The notes: generated by a model from the sequence alone, not told the origin. A DNA stretch of 21,270 nucleotides from an uncultured Sutterella sp. (GCA_937906995.1 CALESB010000060.1:1-21270), one strand, 5' to 3'; positions 1-7,998 are shown, numbered from the stretch's first letter. Translations and numbers: made by a program.

Positions 1-16
1 CATTTGTTACTCCTTT
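1..16 (-). CDS. Start codon and RBS of a gene running off the left edge (TonB is plausible)
   Basis: On the minus strand an ATG occupies positions 3-1, preceded by a strong Shine-Dalgarno AAAGGAG (16-10) with a 6-nt spacer. It lies 44 nt after the exbD stop codon and on the same strand, so it should be the third gene of the exbB-exbD operon. In many proteobacteria that gene is tonB or a TonB-dependent receptor. Only the start codon is inside the window, so the product cannot be read. Confidence 0.6.
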
Positions 17-47
17 GATGACTCAAAAGGTGTCAACTTTTTTCAGG

Positions 48-431
48 CTAAGACATAACAAAACGCCCTCCATTTTTTTCTTTTGCCAAGTCAACTAGAG
101 CAACAAATGCATCAAACGTTGCTTTTTGATCCATATGTATATTCAAAACACTTTGAGAATTAGGTTGGAGTCTTTGCTCAATATCAGCTAACGAAACTAA
201 ATGCTTATCCATCCAATAAGAACCATCTTGACTCACAAATACAATTATTTGTTTATCAGCTTTTTGTTCTATTGCAGAACGACTTTCTGGCAACATAATC
301 TCCAAAACAGGTTTAGAAAAACTCATCGTTAAAACAAAAAAGATGATGAGCATAAACAAACAGTCAATCAATGGAGTCAAGTCAATCTGTGGTTCTTCAT
401 CTAAGGAGGACCCTGTAAAATAATCTGTCAT
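48..431 (-). CDS. exbD: ExbD/TolR-family biopolymer transport protein
   Basis: 127-residue single-pass inner-membrane protein of the ExbB-ExbD proton-driven motor, which energises TonB-dependent outer-membrane import. Residues about 15-38 hold the conserved DLTPLID motif followed by one hydrophobic helix. Asp23 corresponds to the proton-carrying Asp25 of E. coli ExbD. The rest is a small periplasmic domain, and the length is close to the usual 130-140. The start is well set: ATG at 431 overlaps the exbB stop (ATGA, 428-431) and is preceded by an AAGGAGG Shine-Dalgarno inside the end of exbB, so the two are translationally coupled. ExbD and TolR cannot be told apart with certainty from sequence alone. 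The Fur box upstream of exbB and the absence of tolA/tolB/pal favour ExbD. Confidence 0.88.
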   Translation of the reverse strand: MTDYFTGSSLDEEPQIDLTPLIDCLFMLIIFFVLTMSFSKPVLEIMLPESRSAIEQKADKQIIVFVSQDGSYWMDKHLVSLADIEQRLQPNSQSVLNIHMDQKATFDAFVALVDLAKEKNGGRFVMS

Positions 432-1042
432 AAAGCCTCCTTTTTGTTGCGATGAACAACTTCTAAAGCTCGATAGCTATATTCAACTGCCTCAATATGA
501 AAACCTCGAAACTTCAACATTAAAGCGTAATAGATCATCAATGTTGGAATTGCAATACATAACCCCATAACCGTTGTTATCAGTGCCTGCCAAATCCCAT
601 CTGCCAATACTTCTGTACTGGGTACGTCTACAAACGACAAAGACTGAAATACCTCTACCATGCCAAAAACGGTCCCTAACAATCCTAATAAGGGTGAGAT
701 CACACTGATAAGCTTTAACCAACAGAGTCCATTACTCACTTGTTTAAAGTTACGATGGAATAGATAAGCAACCTCTGCTCTTATATCATCTGAGTGAGAG
801 CCATGGGTGACAGCAATATCATAAATAATGCGAATTAAAGGGTTCTGCGCCTTACAATCTAAATGTTGAAGACAACAGTCTTTACCATGCTCTAAATCCA
901 AAAAGTCTTTTCGAAAATTTCTCCATACTTTTATTAAATAAACATTCATCCAAATAGATAAATAAATTGCATAAAAAGCCACAACCAGTAACACCATCCC
1001 TGCTGGGCCAATCATTTGGTAGAGAGATTCCATAGATGACAT
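428..1042 (-). CDS. exbB: MotA/TolQ/ExbB-family proton channel protein
   Basis: About 204-residue polytopic inner-membrane protein, partner of ExbD. It has one hydrophobic helix near the N-terminus (VLLVVAFYAIYLSIW) and a cytoplasmic loop. Two further helices carry the family signatures LLGLLGTVFGMVEVF (Thr equivalent to the TM2 channel threonine) and ALITTVMGLCIAIP (the TM3 Thr). The frame can start at ATG 1057, but that codon has no Shine-Dalgarno. ATG at 1042 is preceded by AAGGA (1054-1050) with a 7-nt spacer, so I prefer 1042. ExbB proteins are usually 210-245 residues, making this a short form without an N-terminal extension. The predicted promoter and Fur box lie 130-180 nt upstream, implying induction under iron limitation. 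Confidence 0.87.
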   Translation of the reverse strand: MSSMESLYQMIGPAGMVLLVVAFYAIYLSIWMNVYLIKVWRNFRKDFLDLEHGKDCCLQHLDCKAQNPLIRIIYDIAVTHGSHSDDIRAEVAYLFHRNFKQVSNGLCWLKLISVISPLLGLLGTVFGMVEVFQSLSFVDVPSTEVLADGIWQALITTVMGLCIAIPTLMIYYALMLKFRGFHIEAVEYSYRALEVVHRNKKEAL

Positions 1043-1170
1043 ATAAAAGTCCTTCATTAATTTTCAAAACACTTTTAAATCTCACTAGTCAAAGCGTTTT
1101 AAAAAATGAATGCTCTAGCCTTACTTTTGTAAATCGAAGACCAAAATAAAAATAATTGAACCAATATTAC

Positions 1171-1190
1171 GCTATTGATAATCATTTTCA
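1171..1190 (-). promoter_or_regulatory. Fur box upstream of exbB
   Basis: Bases 1171-1189 match the 19-bp E. coli Fur consensus GATAATGATAATCATTATC at 16 of 19 positions (mismatches at 2, 5 and 17). In the 7-1-7 view, 1176-1190 reads TGATAAT-C-ATTTTCA, a near-perfect dyad. It sits just downstream of the predicted -10 element and covers the likely start site, the expected place for repression. Confidence 0.75.
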
Positions 1191-1195
1191 TTTAA

Positions 1196-1224
1196 ATATT
1201 AAAAAATATTTCTATAAGATTCAA
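1196..1224 (-). promoter_or_regulatory. Predicted sigma-70 promoter of exbBD
   Basis: On the minus strand TTGAAT (1224-1219) and TAATAT (1201-1196) are separated by exactly 17 bp, each hexamer matching the consensus at four of six positions. Transcription would start near 1189, inside the Fur box, leaving a leader of about 147 nt before the preferred exbB ATG. Confidence 0.45.
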
Positions 1225-1271
1225 GTTCTACTTACTACTTATCACCATCAACATTCAGGCTGAAAATAAAA

Positions 1272-1305
1272 AAACGACTGAGAACTCTCAATCGTTTTCT
1301 TTTTT
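1272..1305 (-). terminator. Rho-independent terminator after uvrD (probably bidirectional)
   Basis: An 11-bp stem with one mismatch (AAACGACTGAG, 1272-1282; CTCAATCGTTT, 1287-1297) closes a 4-nt loop. It has a T-rich run to the right and an A-rich run to the left, so it can work on either strand. It lies 27 nt past the uvrD stop codon. Confidence 0.75.
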
Positions 1306-1331
1306 ATCAATGTGTTACTAATAACATAACA

Positions 1332-3719
1332 CTAATATTTAGTTAACTTTGCTAAGGATAAAAGTAGCTCCTTAGTGCCAACATCATCAAACTCAATACG
1401 AATTCTGGCGTCATCGTTCATTCCCACTAAGTGACGAACAGTACCTGAACCAAATTTTGGATGACTCACACGATCACCGATAGAAAAGCCCTTAAACTCT
1501 TGCTTAGCTGCCATCTTACTAACAGCAGGATCCAACTTAGCGCGAGCATAACCCGTACTGGTCCGAGCACTACCATAAGATCCAGACGAATTACCCCAAC
1601 GATTTGAAGAAGAATAAGAAGAACGGCGCTCATAACCACCATCCCAACTATTACGTGAATAGCCAGAGGAGCGTGAACTGCGAGAATCACTCCAGCCAAG
1701 AGACTGATCCTCATCTTCATCATATCCGCCAAATCGACGCTCTTCGTAGAGTTTTTGCAAGTGGGACTCATCAATTTCATGTAAGAATTGACTGGGGCCT
1801 GAGTCCATGTACTGACCACGTAACATGCGTCTTAAAGCAAAGGTGATATGCAATTGTTTTCGTGCACGCGTAATAGCCACGTACATTAAACGTCTCTCTT
1901 CGGATAAGGCTGCATCATCATTATTACTATTGGCATGTGGGAATAAACCATCTTCCACACCCGTGATAAAAACAACATCAAACTCCAAGCCTTTTGCGGC
2001 GTGCACTGTCATCAACTGAACTGCATCCTCTCCACTTTGAGCTTGATTGTCGCCTGCTTCAAGTGCTGCATGAGACAAAAAGCCTGCCAACGAGCTCATT
2101 TCATCGTCTTCAGCATCCACTTCAATTTGATCAGCACGTGCATCTATAGCAATCCCCTCTTCAACAAGATAGGCCTTAGCTGCACTTTGTAATTCATCCA
2201 AGTTATCAAGTCGATCTTGACCTTCCTTATCTTTTTTATAGTGTTCGATAATGCCTGATCGCTCGTTTACTGCAGCAATCAACTCTGGCAATGGCAAACA
2301 AGAGTACTCAAAACGCATTGAGTCGATCAAATCTGTAAAAGCTCTCAATTTATTACCAGCTGAGCCCTGCACTTGTTGAGCCGCTTCAAAAAGGCTTACT
2401 TGCAACTCCGCTGACAGAGTTTGTAGCGTTTCAATACTCTTTGCCCCAATGCCACGCATCGGGAAATTAACGACACGCAAAAAGGCCGTATCATCCTTCG
2501 GATTTTCAATTAAACGAAGGTAAGCCAGTGCATTTTTAATTTCTGCACGATCAAAGAAGCGCAAGCCACCATAAACCTTGTATGGAATACCAGCTGCCAC
2601 CAAAGCCTGTTCTAACACTCGACTTTGAGCATTAGAGCGATACAAAAGAGCAATTTCATGACGTTTCGTGCCGTCACGTAGGGCTTCTCGAATCGAAGAT
2701 AAACAATAATCTGCTTCTAATCGATCATCGTCTGCTCGATAGACCTTAATTTTTTCACCGTCGCCAGCATCAGTCCAAAGGTCCTTGCCCAAACGATCTT
2801 CGTTATGAGCAATTAACTCGTTAGCCGCATTCAGAATATGACCGAATGAACGATAGTTCTGTTCTAGTTTGACAACCTCATCAATTTCAAATTCATTCTT
2901 GAAGTCAGTCATGTTGCCAACGTTGGCTCCACGGAAAGCATAAATTGATTGGTCATCATCCCCTACAGCAAAGACGCAATTACCCGTATATTCCCTACGA
3001 CCAAAAGCATCAAAACCACCTAAAAGCTTCAACCACTTGTATTGCAAACGGTTAGTATCCTGAAACTCGTCAACCAAGATAAAACGAAAGCGTTGCTGAT
3101 AGTGGTGACGAATCAACTCATTACGAGCCAATAATTCATAGCTACGGAGCAACAGCTCACCAAAGTCACAGACCCCTTCTCGATTACACTGATCTTCATA
3201 AAGTTTATAAATTTCCGTGTACTTGGCTCGTTCGCCAAACTCAGCCTGCATATCGCGAGCTCGAAGTCCCTCTTCTTTGGCGCTGGAAATGAAATTTTGA
3301 ATTTTCTTAGGAGGATAAAGCTCATCATTGATATGGTGAACCTTCATTAACCGCTTAATAGCAGATAATTGATCACTTTGATCTAAAATCTGGAATGTTT
3401 GTGGCAACCCTACTTCTTTGTAGTGACGGCGTAGCAGTCGATTACATAATCCGTGGAAAGTACCAATCCACATACCTCGAGTATTAATCGGCATGGACGC
3501 AGTAATACGTGTTAGCATTTCTTTAGCAGCCTTATTAGTAAAGGTCACTGCCAAAATCTCTAGAGGTGAAGCCATTTGGCTTTGAATAATGTAAGCAATA
3601 CGCGTGGTCAATACACGTGTTTTACCAGAACCTGCACCCGCCAAAATCAAAGCACTCTTAGCTGGCATATCCACAGCACGACGCTGTTGGGGATTCAATT
3701 TTTCTAAAAAACTCACCAT
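1332..3719 (-). CDS. uvrD: UvrD/PcrA-type superfamily 1 DNA helicase
   Basis: 3'-5' ATP-dependent DNA helicase used in nucleotide excision and mismatch repair and in clearing replication blocks. All SF1A motifs are present: Walker A AGAGSGKT (residues 27-34), AVTFTNKAAKEM, GTFHGLCNRLL, DEFQDT (about 217), GDDDQSIYAFRG (about 251), LEQNYRS, VHAAKGLEFDVVFI and MYVAITRARKQL. The last 55 or so residues (FSIGDRVSHPKFGSGTV) form the Tudor-like domain of UvrD/PcrA, absent from Rep. The frame opens further to a TTG at 3806, but those 29 residues resemble no family N-terminus. ATG 3719 gives the expected beginning (FLEKLNPQQRRAV) and 795 residues. This is longer than E. coli UvrD (720), mainly because of a Ser/Gly/Arg/Tyr-rich linker. 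It is probably co-transcribed with rfbB and rfbC. Confidence 0.9.
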   Translation of the reverse strand: MVSFLEKLNPQQRRAVDMPAKSALILAGAGSGKTRVLTTRIAYIIQSQMASPLEILAVTFTNKAAKEMLTRITASMPINTRGMWIGTFHGLCNRLLRRHYKEVGLPQTFQILDQSDQLSAIKRLMKVHHINDELYPPKKIQNFISSAKEEGLRARDMQAEFGERAKYTEIYKLYEDQCNREGVCDFGELLLRSYELLARNELIRHHYQQRFRFILVDEFQDTNRLQYKWLKLLGGFDAFGRREYTGNCVFAVGDDDQSIYAFRGANVGNMTDFKNEFEIDEVVKLEQNYRSFGHILNAANELIAHNEDRLGKDLWTDAGDGEKIKVYRADDDRLEADYCLSSIREALRDGTKRHEIALLYRSNAQSRVLEQALVAAGIPYKVYGGLRFFDRAEIKNALAYLRLIENPKDDTAFLRVVNFPMRGIGAKSIETLQTLSAELQVSLFEAAQQVQGSAGNKLRAFTDLIDSMRFEYSCLPLPELIAAVNERSGIIEHYKKDKEGQDRLDNLDELQSAAKAYLVEEGIAIDARADQIEVDAEDDEMSSLAGFLSHAALEAGDNQAQSGEDAVQLMTVHAAKGLEFDVVFITGVEDGLFPHANSNNDDAALSEERRLMYVAITRARKQLHITFALRRMLRGQYMDSGPSQFLHEIDESHLQKLYEERRFGGYDEDEDQSLGWSDSRSSRSSGYSRNSWDGGYERRSSYSSSNRWGNSSGSYGSARTSTGYARAKLDPAVSKMAAKQEFKGFSIGDRVSHPKFGSGTVRHLVGMNDDARIRIEFDDVGTKELLLSLAKLTKY
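1539..1733 (-). other. Low-complexity Ser/Gly/Arg/Tyr linker inside UvrD
   Basis: Roughly residues 663-727 of the helicase (start at 3719). After a short acidic patch (DEDED), the stretch consists almost entirely of Ser, Gly, Arg, Tyr and Asn with spaced aromatic residues. It separates the helicase core from the C-terminal Tudor-like domain and is predicted to be disordered. Confidence 0.8.
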
Positions 3720-3798
3720 CTCAATTACTACACAGAAAACAAAGAAACGAAAGGCATCATTGTGCCAAAATTTTCCCAAATTAGACCGAGCAATTTGA

Positions 3799-4350
3799 TT
3801 ACTCAACAGACTCCAGCAACTTTATACATGATTGCCAATTCAATCCACATTGGTCTTTATGACTCAAAATCCTCGTCTCAGTTTGGGGCCAAGTGACTCC
3901 AACGGTTGGATCATCAAATTGTAGGGTCGCCTCACTTTGAGGATGATAATAATCGGTACAACGATACAAAACGTGAGCTCTTTCACTCAGTGTCACAAAA
4001 CCATGAGCAAACCCATGAGGGATATAAAGCTGCTGCATCAACTCACTATCGAGCATCACCCCAAACCATTGACCAAAGGTTATTGAAGATCGACGCAAAT
4101 CCACCGCAACATCATAAATTTTCCCACTCGTGACGGTAACTAACTTACCTTGGGGGTGATGCTTTTGAAAGTGCAGTCCTCGTAACGTGCCATATTTGGA
4201 TACAGAAAAATTATCTTGCACAAAATGCACGCCCAGATACTCCTCATAGCGATTAGCTCGACAGAGCTCAACAAAAAAGCCGCGATCGTCTCGCCAAATA
4301 TCTGGAGTCAGAAGCTTCACTCCTTGAAGACAGGTTTCTTCGACTTTCAC
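3799..4350 (-). CDS. rfbC: dTDP-4-dehydrorhamnose 3,5-epimerase
   Basis: 183 residues, the normal RmlC size. The enzyme epimerises C3 and C5 of dTDP-4-keto-6-deoxyglucose in dTDP-L-rhamnose synthesis for O-antigen or capsule. Family signatures are visible: DDRGFFVE near the N-terminus, LRGLHFQ with catalytic His60, QGKLVTV with Lys69, IPHGFAHGF (110-118) and the aromatic YRCTDYY motif (129-135). The start overlaps the rfbB stop by 4 nt (4347-4350), showing translational coupling. The next gene on the strand is uvrD, 79 nt beyond its stop. rfbA and rfbD are not in this window. Confidence 0.93.
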   Translation of the reverse strand: MKVEETCLQGVKLLTPDIWRDDRGFFVELCRANRYEEYLGVHFVQDNFSVSKYGTLRGLHFQKHHPQGKLVTVTSGKIYDVAVDLRRSSITFGQWFGVMLDSELMQQLYIPHGFAHGFVTLSERAHVLYRCTDYYHPQSEATLQFDDPTVGVTWPQTETRILSHKDQCGLNWQSCIKLLESVE

Positions 4351-5411
4351 TTCAACCCCTCATACTGTTCATTCACCCATTGCCGATACTGACCGTTCAA
4401 AACATGCTCCATCCAATCAGGATGATTCAAATACCACTTAATCGTGTCCTCTAAGCCTTCTTCAAGTGAAATAGATACTTGAAAACCCAAACTCTTACGT
4501 GCGCGTTCCGTGTTTAACGCATACCGCCAATCGTGTCCAGGGCGATCCGCAACAAAAGTTATTTGATCTGCGTAGCTGCCTTCCGATTTGGGTACTAAGC
4601 GATCCAAAACACGACAAATTGTATGAACTATGACTAAATTACTCGTTTCCACCCCACTACCAACATTAAAAACATCGCCAGGTTGAGACAACCTCAGTGC
4701 ACTCAATAATGCACGGCAATGATCCGAAACGTGTAGCCAATCTCTTTGATTTAGTCCAGTGCCATAAATAGGTAGTGTCTGCCCCGATAAAGCTCGCTGA
4801 AGCATAAAAGGTATTAATTTTTCTGGGAACTGCCTCGGCCCATAATTATTTGAAGGGTGAATAATGACCGTTGGTAAACCATAAGTCTTTTCATAAGCGC
4901 GCACAAACATATCTGCTGAGGCTTTGCTCGCTGAATATGGGCTATTGGGGCGGTAGGGGCTACTTTCTGTAAATGGGGCCTCATCATCGGTTAGGTCACC
5001 AAAGACCTCATCTGTCGATATATGAATATGTCTATAACTTAACTTTGCATCGTCTTCCAACTGTTCCCAGTACTGTAGCGACACTTCAAGTAGCCGTTGT
5101 GTAGCAACAACATTATCCTCAATAAAAGCAGAAGGATCTTTTATAGAACGATCAACATGAGTTTGTGCTGCGAAGTGAACAATGGCATCAACTTCATTAT
5201 CGGCAAACAACTGTTTGACCGTTACAGTATCTGCGACATCTGCGCAGATAAATTGAAAATGTTCGCTCAAAGAGGCTTGGCCCAAATTTTCCAAATTCCC
5301 ACAATAGTTAAGCTTATCTAGTGCAATAACTCGATGCCCAGCTGCCAATGCAGCATCAACAAAATTGGAACCGATAAAACCCGCGGCCCCCGTCACTAAT
5401 AATGTAGACAA
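4347..5411 (-). CDS. rfbB: dTDP-glucose 4,6-dehydratase
   Basis: 354-residue extended short-chain dehydrogenase converting dTDP-D-glucose to dTDP-4-keto-6-deoxy-D-glucose, using tightly bound NAD. It shows the Rossmann motif TGAAGFIG (7-14), the catalytic triad region STDEVFG with Thr133, Asp134 and Glu135, and the YSASK motif (Tyr159, Lys163). HPSNNYGPRQFPEKLIP is also typical of RmlB. The length matches the family (about 355). The start is a TTG at 5411-5409, preceded by AAGGAAAGGGG with a suitable spacer, and the protein begins MSTLLVTGAAG as expected. Together with rfbC it forms half of the four-gene dTDP-rhamnose pathway. Confidence 0.93.
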   Translation of the reverse strand: MSTLLVTGAAGFIGSNFVDAALAAGHRVIALDKLNYCGNLENLGQASLSEHFQFICADVADTVTVKQLFADNEVDAIVHFAAQTHVDRSIKDPSAFIEDNVVATQRLLEVSLQYWEQLEDDAKLSYRHIHISTDEVFGDLTDDEAPFTESSPYRPNSPYSASKASADMFVRAYEKTYGLPTVIIHPSNNYGPRQFPEKLIPFMLQRALSGQTLPIYGTGLNQRDWLHVSDHCRALLSALRLSQPGDVFNVGSGVETSNLVIVHTICRVLDRLVPKSEGSYADQITFVADRPGHDWRYALNTERARKSLGFQVSISLEEGLEDTIKWYLNHPDWMEHVLNGQYRQWVNEQYEGLK

Positions 5412-5431
5412 GTGTTGCCCCTTTCCTTGAA

Positions 5432-5458
5432 TTGGTCACCAACAATATTGTGCAATAT
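5432..5458. promoter_or_regulatory. Two adjacent dyads upstream of rfbB
   Basis: TTGGT-C-ACCAA (5432-5442) and ATATTG-TG-CAATAT (5445-5458) are two perfect inverted repeats only 2 nt apart, 21-47 nt upstream of the rfbB TTG start. A further ATTGGTG follows at 5461. They could be operator half-sites or a leader structure. No regulator can be named. The rest of the 204-bp divergent gap (5412-5615) shows no convincing promoter hexamers. Confidence 0.35.
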
Positions 5459-5615
5459 CTATTGGTGTTGTCCCTAATAAAACTTCAAAAAAAATGCTTC
5501 GGAACTTAAATTGTATTAGACTGAATTCGGAAATGTGTGCCTCTTTTATCGATTTAAGCTCTTTAAATTGATAGTAGGGGTGCGTGTCTTAGTTTTTTGA
5601 GTAAAGGATACATTC

Positions 5616-7040
5616 ATGGCTGACAAAAAGACGATCGGCATCATCAGTGGCTTAAATCTACGTGCTGCTCTTGAAGTGAAGGCTCAACTTCTTGCCCAGG
5701 GCGGTGACGATCTTTGCATTATCATGAGCGAAGAGGCATTCAATACGGAACGCAACAGCGAGTTTGCTCTAAGCGATCGCAAGATTTTTGTATTCAATGA
5801 GGCAGAACTCCTGGCTGAGATGGGCGCAGATTTGATTGTCGTACCTGACTTCAAGGCCGGTAGCTTTATTCACGAAGTTCAACGTGAAATTCAAACGCCG
5901 ATCATTGATATGAAGAGTGCCTTGATGGCCCAAACAGCTCAAGCAGAAAATGTTCCTGTTATGGGCATTTTGGATTCTGGTAATGCTGCCACATGCATGA
6001 GTGGTGAGTGCGACATCAGCAAGCAATTCAAAATGGTCTTCACGACCGAGGAAGAGGATAAGGCTTTGGATGAGGCCCGTGAACAAATCCGATCCGGTGA
6101 AGTTGACGCTCCTTTAGCTACATTAGAAGCTGTCTCCCAACGTTTAATTCAAGACGGCGCACAAGTTATTGTTCCCAATTGCACACAGTTTGCTCTTTTG
6201 CAAAAAGAGCTTGTTGCTAAGGGCGTTCCCGTTATGGACGTCTTCCCTGCTTTTGCAGCCGCAGTGCTTGCCCACCCGACGACAAAGTTACCCAAGCCCT
6301 TTAAGTTAGGCCTAATTGGTGGTCTTGGCCCAGCTGCAACGGTTGACCTTTACGACAAAATTGTCAAAGCCACACCGGCCAAGAATGACCAAGAACACTT
6401 CAAGGTTGTTATTGAACAAAATCCGCAAATCGACGACCGTACAGCTTGTTTGTTAAACGGCGGTGCTGACCCAACATTGGCTATGTACAACTGTGCCAAG
6501 CGTTTGCAAAAAGACGGTTGTGACTATGCCATTATCCCCTGCAATACCGCTCACGCTTTCTTGCCTCGACTGTTGCGTCACTTGGACATCCCGTTCATTG
6601 ATATGCAACAAACAATGTTGGATGCCATTAAGGCCAAGTACGGCGAACAAGCTCGTGTCGGTCTAATGGCCACTAGCGGTACATTGCGCACTGGCATCTA
6701 CAGCCAAAAGGCTGAAAAGATGGGGATGCAAATGTTTGTTCCGGATGCTGAGCATCAAGAACGTGTTATGTCTGCTATTTACGGTCCTAAGGGAGCCAAG
6801 GCTGGCTTTACCACGGGCGAGTGCTATGAAGACCTTTACAGCGCAGCTGAATACTTGGTCAAAGAACACGGTTGCAATGTTTTGATTCTTGGCTGCACCG
6901 AATTGCCATTGATCTTCCACGAACAAGATGATTTCGATGTCGCAGGTCAAAAGGTTGCTATCGTTGACCCAACAGCAACATTGGCACGTAAGTGTGTTGA
7001 AGTGGCAGAAGCCACGATCAAAGAACGTGGCGTTCGCTAA
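5616..7040 (+). CDS. Tandem-domain aspartate/glutamate racemase family protein
   Basis: 474 residues, twice the usual 230 of this family. The C-terminal half (from about 228) is a complete racemase: GLIGGLGPAATVDLYDKIV, IIPCNTAH with Cys309 and ILGCTELPL with Cys427, the two cysteines that act as the acid/base pair in cofactor-independent Asp/Glu racemases. The N-terminal half (1-225) follows the same plan (IGIISGLNLRAALE) but has Asp78 in VVPDFKAG where the first cysteine is expected. It keeps Cys189 in VPNCTQF, so it is probably catalytically altered or structural. A good AAAGGA Shine-Dalgarno lies 7 nt before the ATG. The substrate (aspartate, glutamate or another amino acid) cannot be set from sequence. 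A strong terminator follows immediately. Confidence 0.85.
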   Translation: MADKKTIGIISGLNLRAALEVKAQLLAQGGDDLCIIMSEEAFNTERNSEFALSDRKIFVFNEAELLAEMGADLIVVPDFKAGSFIHEVQREIQTPIIDMKSALMAQTAQAENVPVMGILDSGNAATCMSGECDISKQFKMVFTTEEEDKALDEAREQIRSGEVDAPLATLEAVSQRLIQDGAQVIVPNCTQFALLQKELVAKGVPVMDVFPAFAAAVLAHPTTKLPKPFKLGLIGGLGPAATVDLYDKIVKATPAKNDQEHFKVVIEQNPQIDDRTACLLNGGADPTLAMYNCAKRLQKDGCDYAIIPCNTAHAFLPRLLRHLDIPFIDMQQTMLDAIKAKYGEQARVGLMATSGTLRTGIYSQKAEKMGMQMFVPDAEHQERVMSAIYGPKGAKAGFTTGECYEDLYSAAEYLVKEHGCNVLILGCTELPLIFHEQDDFDVAGQKVAIVDPTATLARKCVEVAEATIKERGVR

Positions 7041-7049
7041 TAAATATTG

Positions 7050-7080
7050 AAAAAAGCGCTCTTTCAGGAGCGCTTTTTTT
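7050..7080 (+). terminator. Rho-independent terminator after the racemase gene
   Basis: The GCGCTC/GAGCGC core stem (7056-7061, 7068-7073) is extended by A:T pairs around a 6-nt loop and followed by seven T residues. It starts 10 nt after the stop codon. The A-run on the left could make it work in both directions. Confidence 0.88.
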
Positions 7081-7101
7081 GAATTTGAATGGAGTTTCGC
7101 T

Positions 7102-7998
7102 ATGAAAAAGTACGCTGACTGTACGCCTCATCGAGTAGCCTTCATTGGCTTGGGTACCATGGGTTTCCCCATGGCGGGTCACTTAGTTCAAGCTGGTCAC
7201 CACGTGACGGTTTATAACCGCACTCATGAAAAAGCACTGAAATGGCAAGAGACTTATCACGGCGAAGTTGCTCTCAGCCCCAAGGACGCTGTTAAAGATT
7301 GTGATTTTGTCTTTACCTGTGTTGGTAATGATGATGACCTTCGCAGCGTCATTTTGGGCGAAAATGGCGCCTACGCCGGCATGAAAAAGGGATCAGTCCT
7401 CGTTGACTGCACAACTGACAGCGCTAACGTTGCCCGAGAGCTCTCTGCAAAGGCAGAAGAATTAGGTATTCATTTCATGGATGCTCCCGTCTCAGGCGGT
7501 GAGGCTGGCGCTATCAACGGAGTTTTGACCGTCATGTGTGGAGCGTCTGCAGAAGTGTTTGAACACTCACGTGATGTGATAATGGCTTTTGCTCAAGCTG
7601 TGACACGCATTGGGGATGTGGGCTCAGGGCAATTAGCCAAAATGTGCAATCAAATTTGCATTGCTGGCGTTGTGCAATCCCTATCTGAAGCGATTGCTTT
7701 TGGACAAAATGCAGGCCTTGATATGAAACTTGTCTTAGAAGTTATCGGCAAAGGCGCAGCTCAAAGTTGGCAAATGGATAATCGTGGCCACACGATGATT
7801 GATCAAGCTTTTGATTTTGGTTTTGCCATTGACTGGATGAGAAAGGACTTGGGACTTTGTTTAGAAGAAGCAAAACGTAATGGATCAAGCCTTCCAACTG
7901 TTGCATTGGTTGACCAATTTTACGGTGAGCTACAACAACAAGGTAAGGGTCGACAAGATACATCTAGCCTCATTGAACGTTTGCCTCGCAAACGTTAA
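7102..7998 (+). CDS. NAD(P)-dependent beta-hydroxyacid dehydrogenase (3-hydroxyisobutyrate dehydrogenase family)
   Basis: 298-residue oxidoreductase of the HIBADH/tartronate semialdehyde reductase family, acting on short 3-hydroxy acids or their semialdehydes. Features: Rossmann motif GLGTMG (16-21); NRT (39-41), whose Arg after the second strand suggests NADP(H) preference; substrate-binding DAPVSGGEAGA (127-137); and the catalytic motif GSGQLAKMCNQ with Lys180 and Asn183. The length is normal for the family. GGAG at 7091-7094 lies 7 nt from the ATG. It is only 22 nt after the preceding terminator, so it depends on read-through or a promoter I could not identify. The exact substrate (hydroxyisobutyrate, glycerate or succinic semialdehyde) is unresolved. 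Confidence 0.88.
   Translation: MKKYADCTPHRVAFIGLGTMGFPMAGHLVQAGHHVTVYNRTHEKALKWQETYHGEVALSPKDAVKDCDFVFTCVGNDDDLRSVILGENGAYAGMKKGSVLVDCTTDSANVARELSAKAEELGIHFMDAPVSGGEAGAINGVLTVMCGASAEVFEHSRDVIMAFAQAVTRIGDVGSGQLAKMCNQICIAGVVQSLSEAIAFGQNAGLDMKLVLEVIGKGAAQSWQMDNRGHTMIDQAFDFGFAIDWMRKDLGLCLEEAKRNGSSLPTVALVDQFYGELQQQGKGRQDTSSLIERLPRKR

Noticed and set aside
3720..3806. 29-residue N-terminal extension of the helicase from a TTG at 3806
   Set aside because: The residues resemble no UvrD/PcrA N-terminus and overlap the end of rfbC. ATG 3719 gives the standard FLEKLNPQQRRAV beginning.
5769..6086. 105-residue minus-strand ORF opposite the racemase
   Set aside because: Antisense shadow with no motif, promoter or RBS, inside a well-supported gene.
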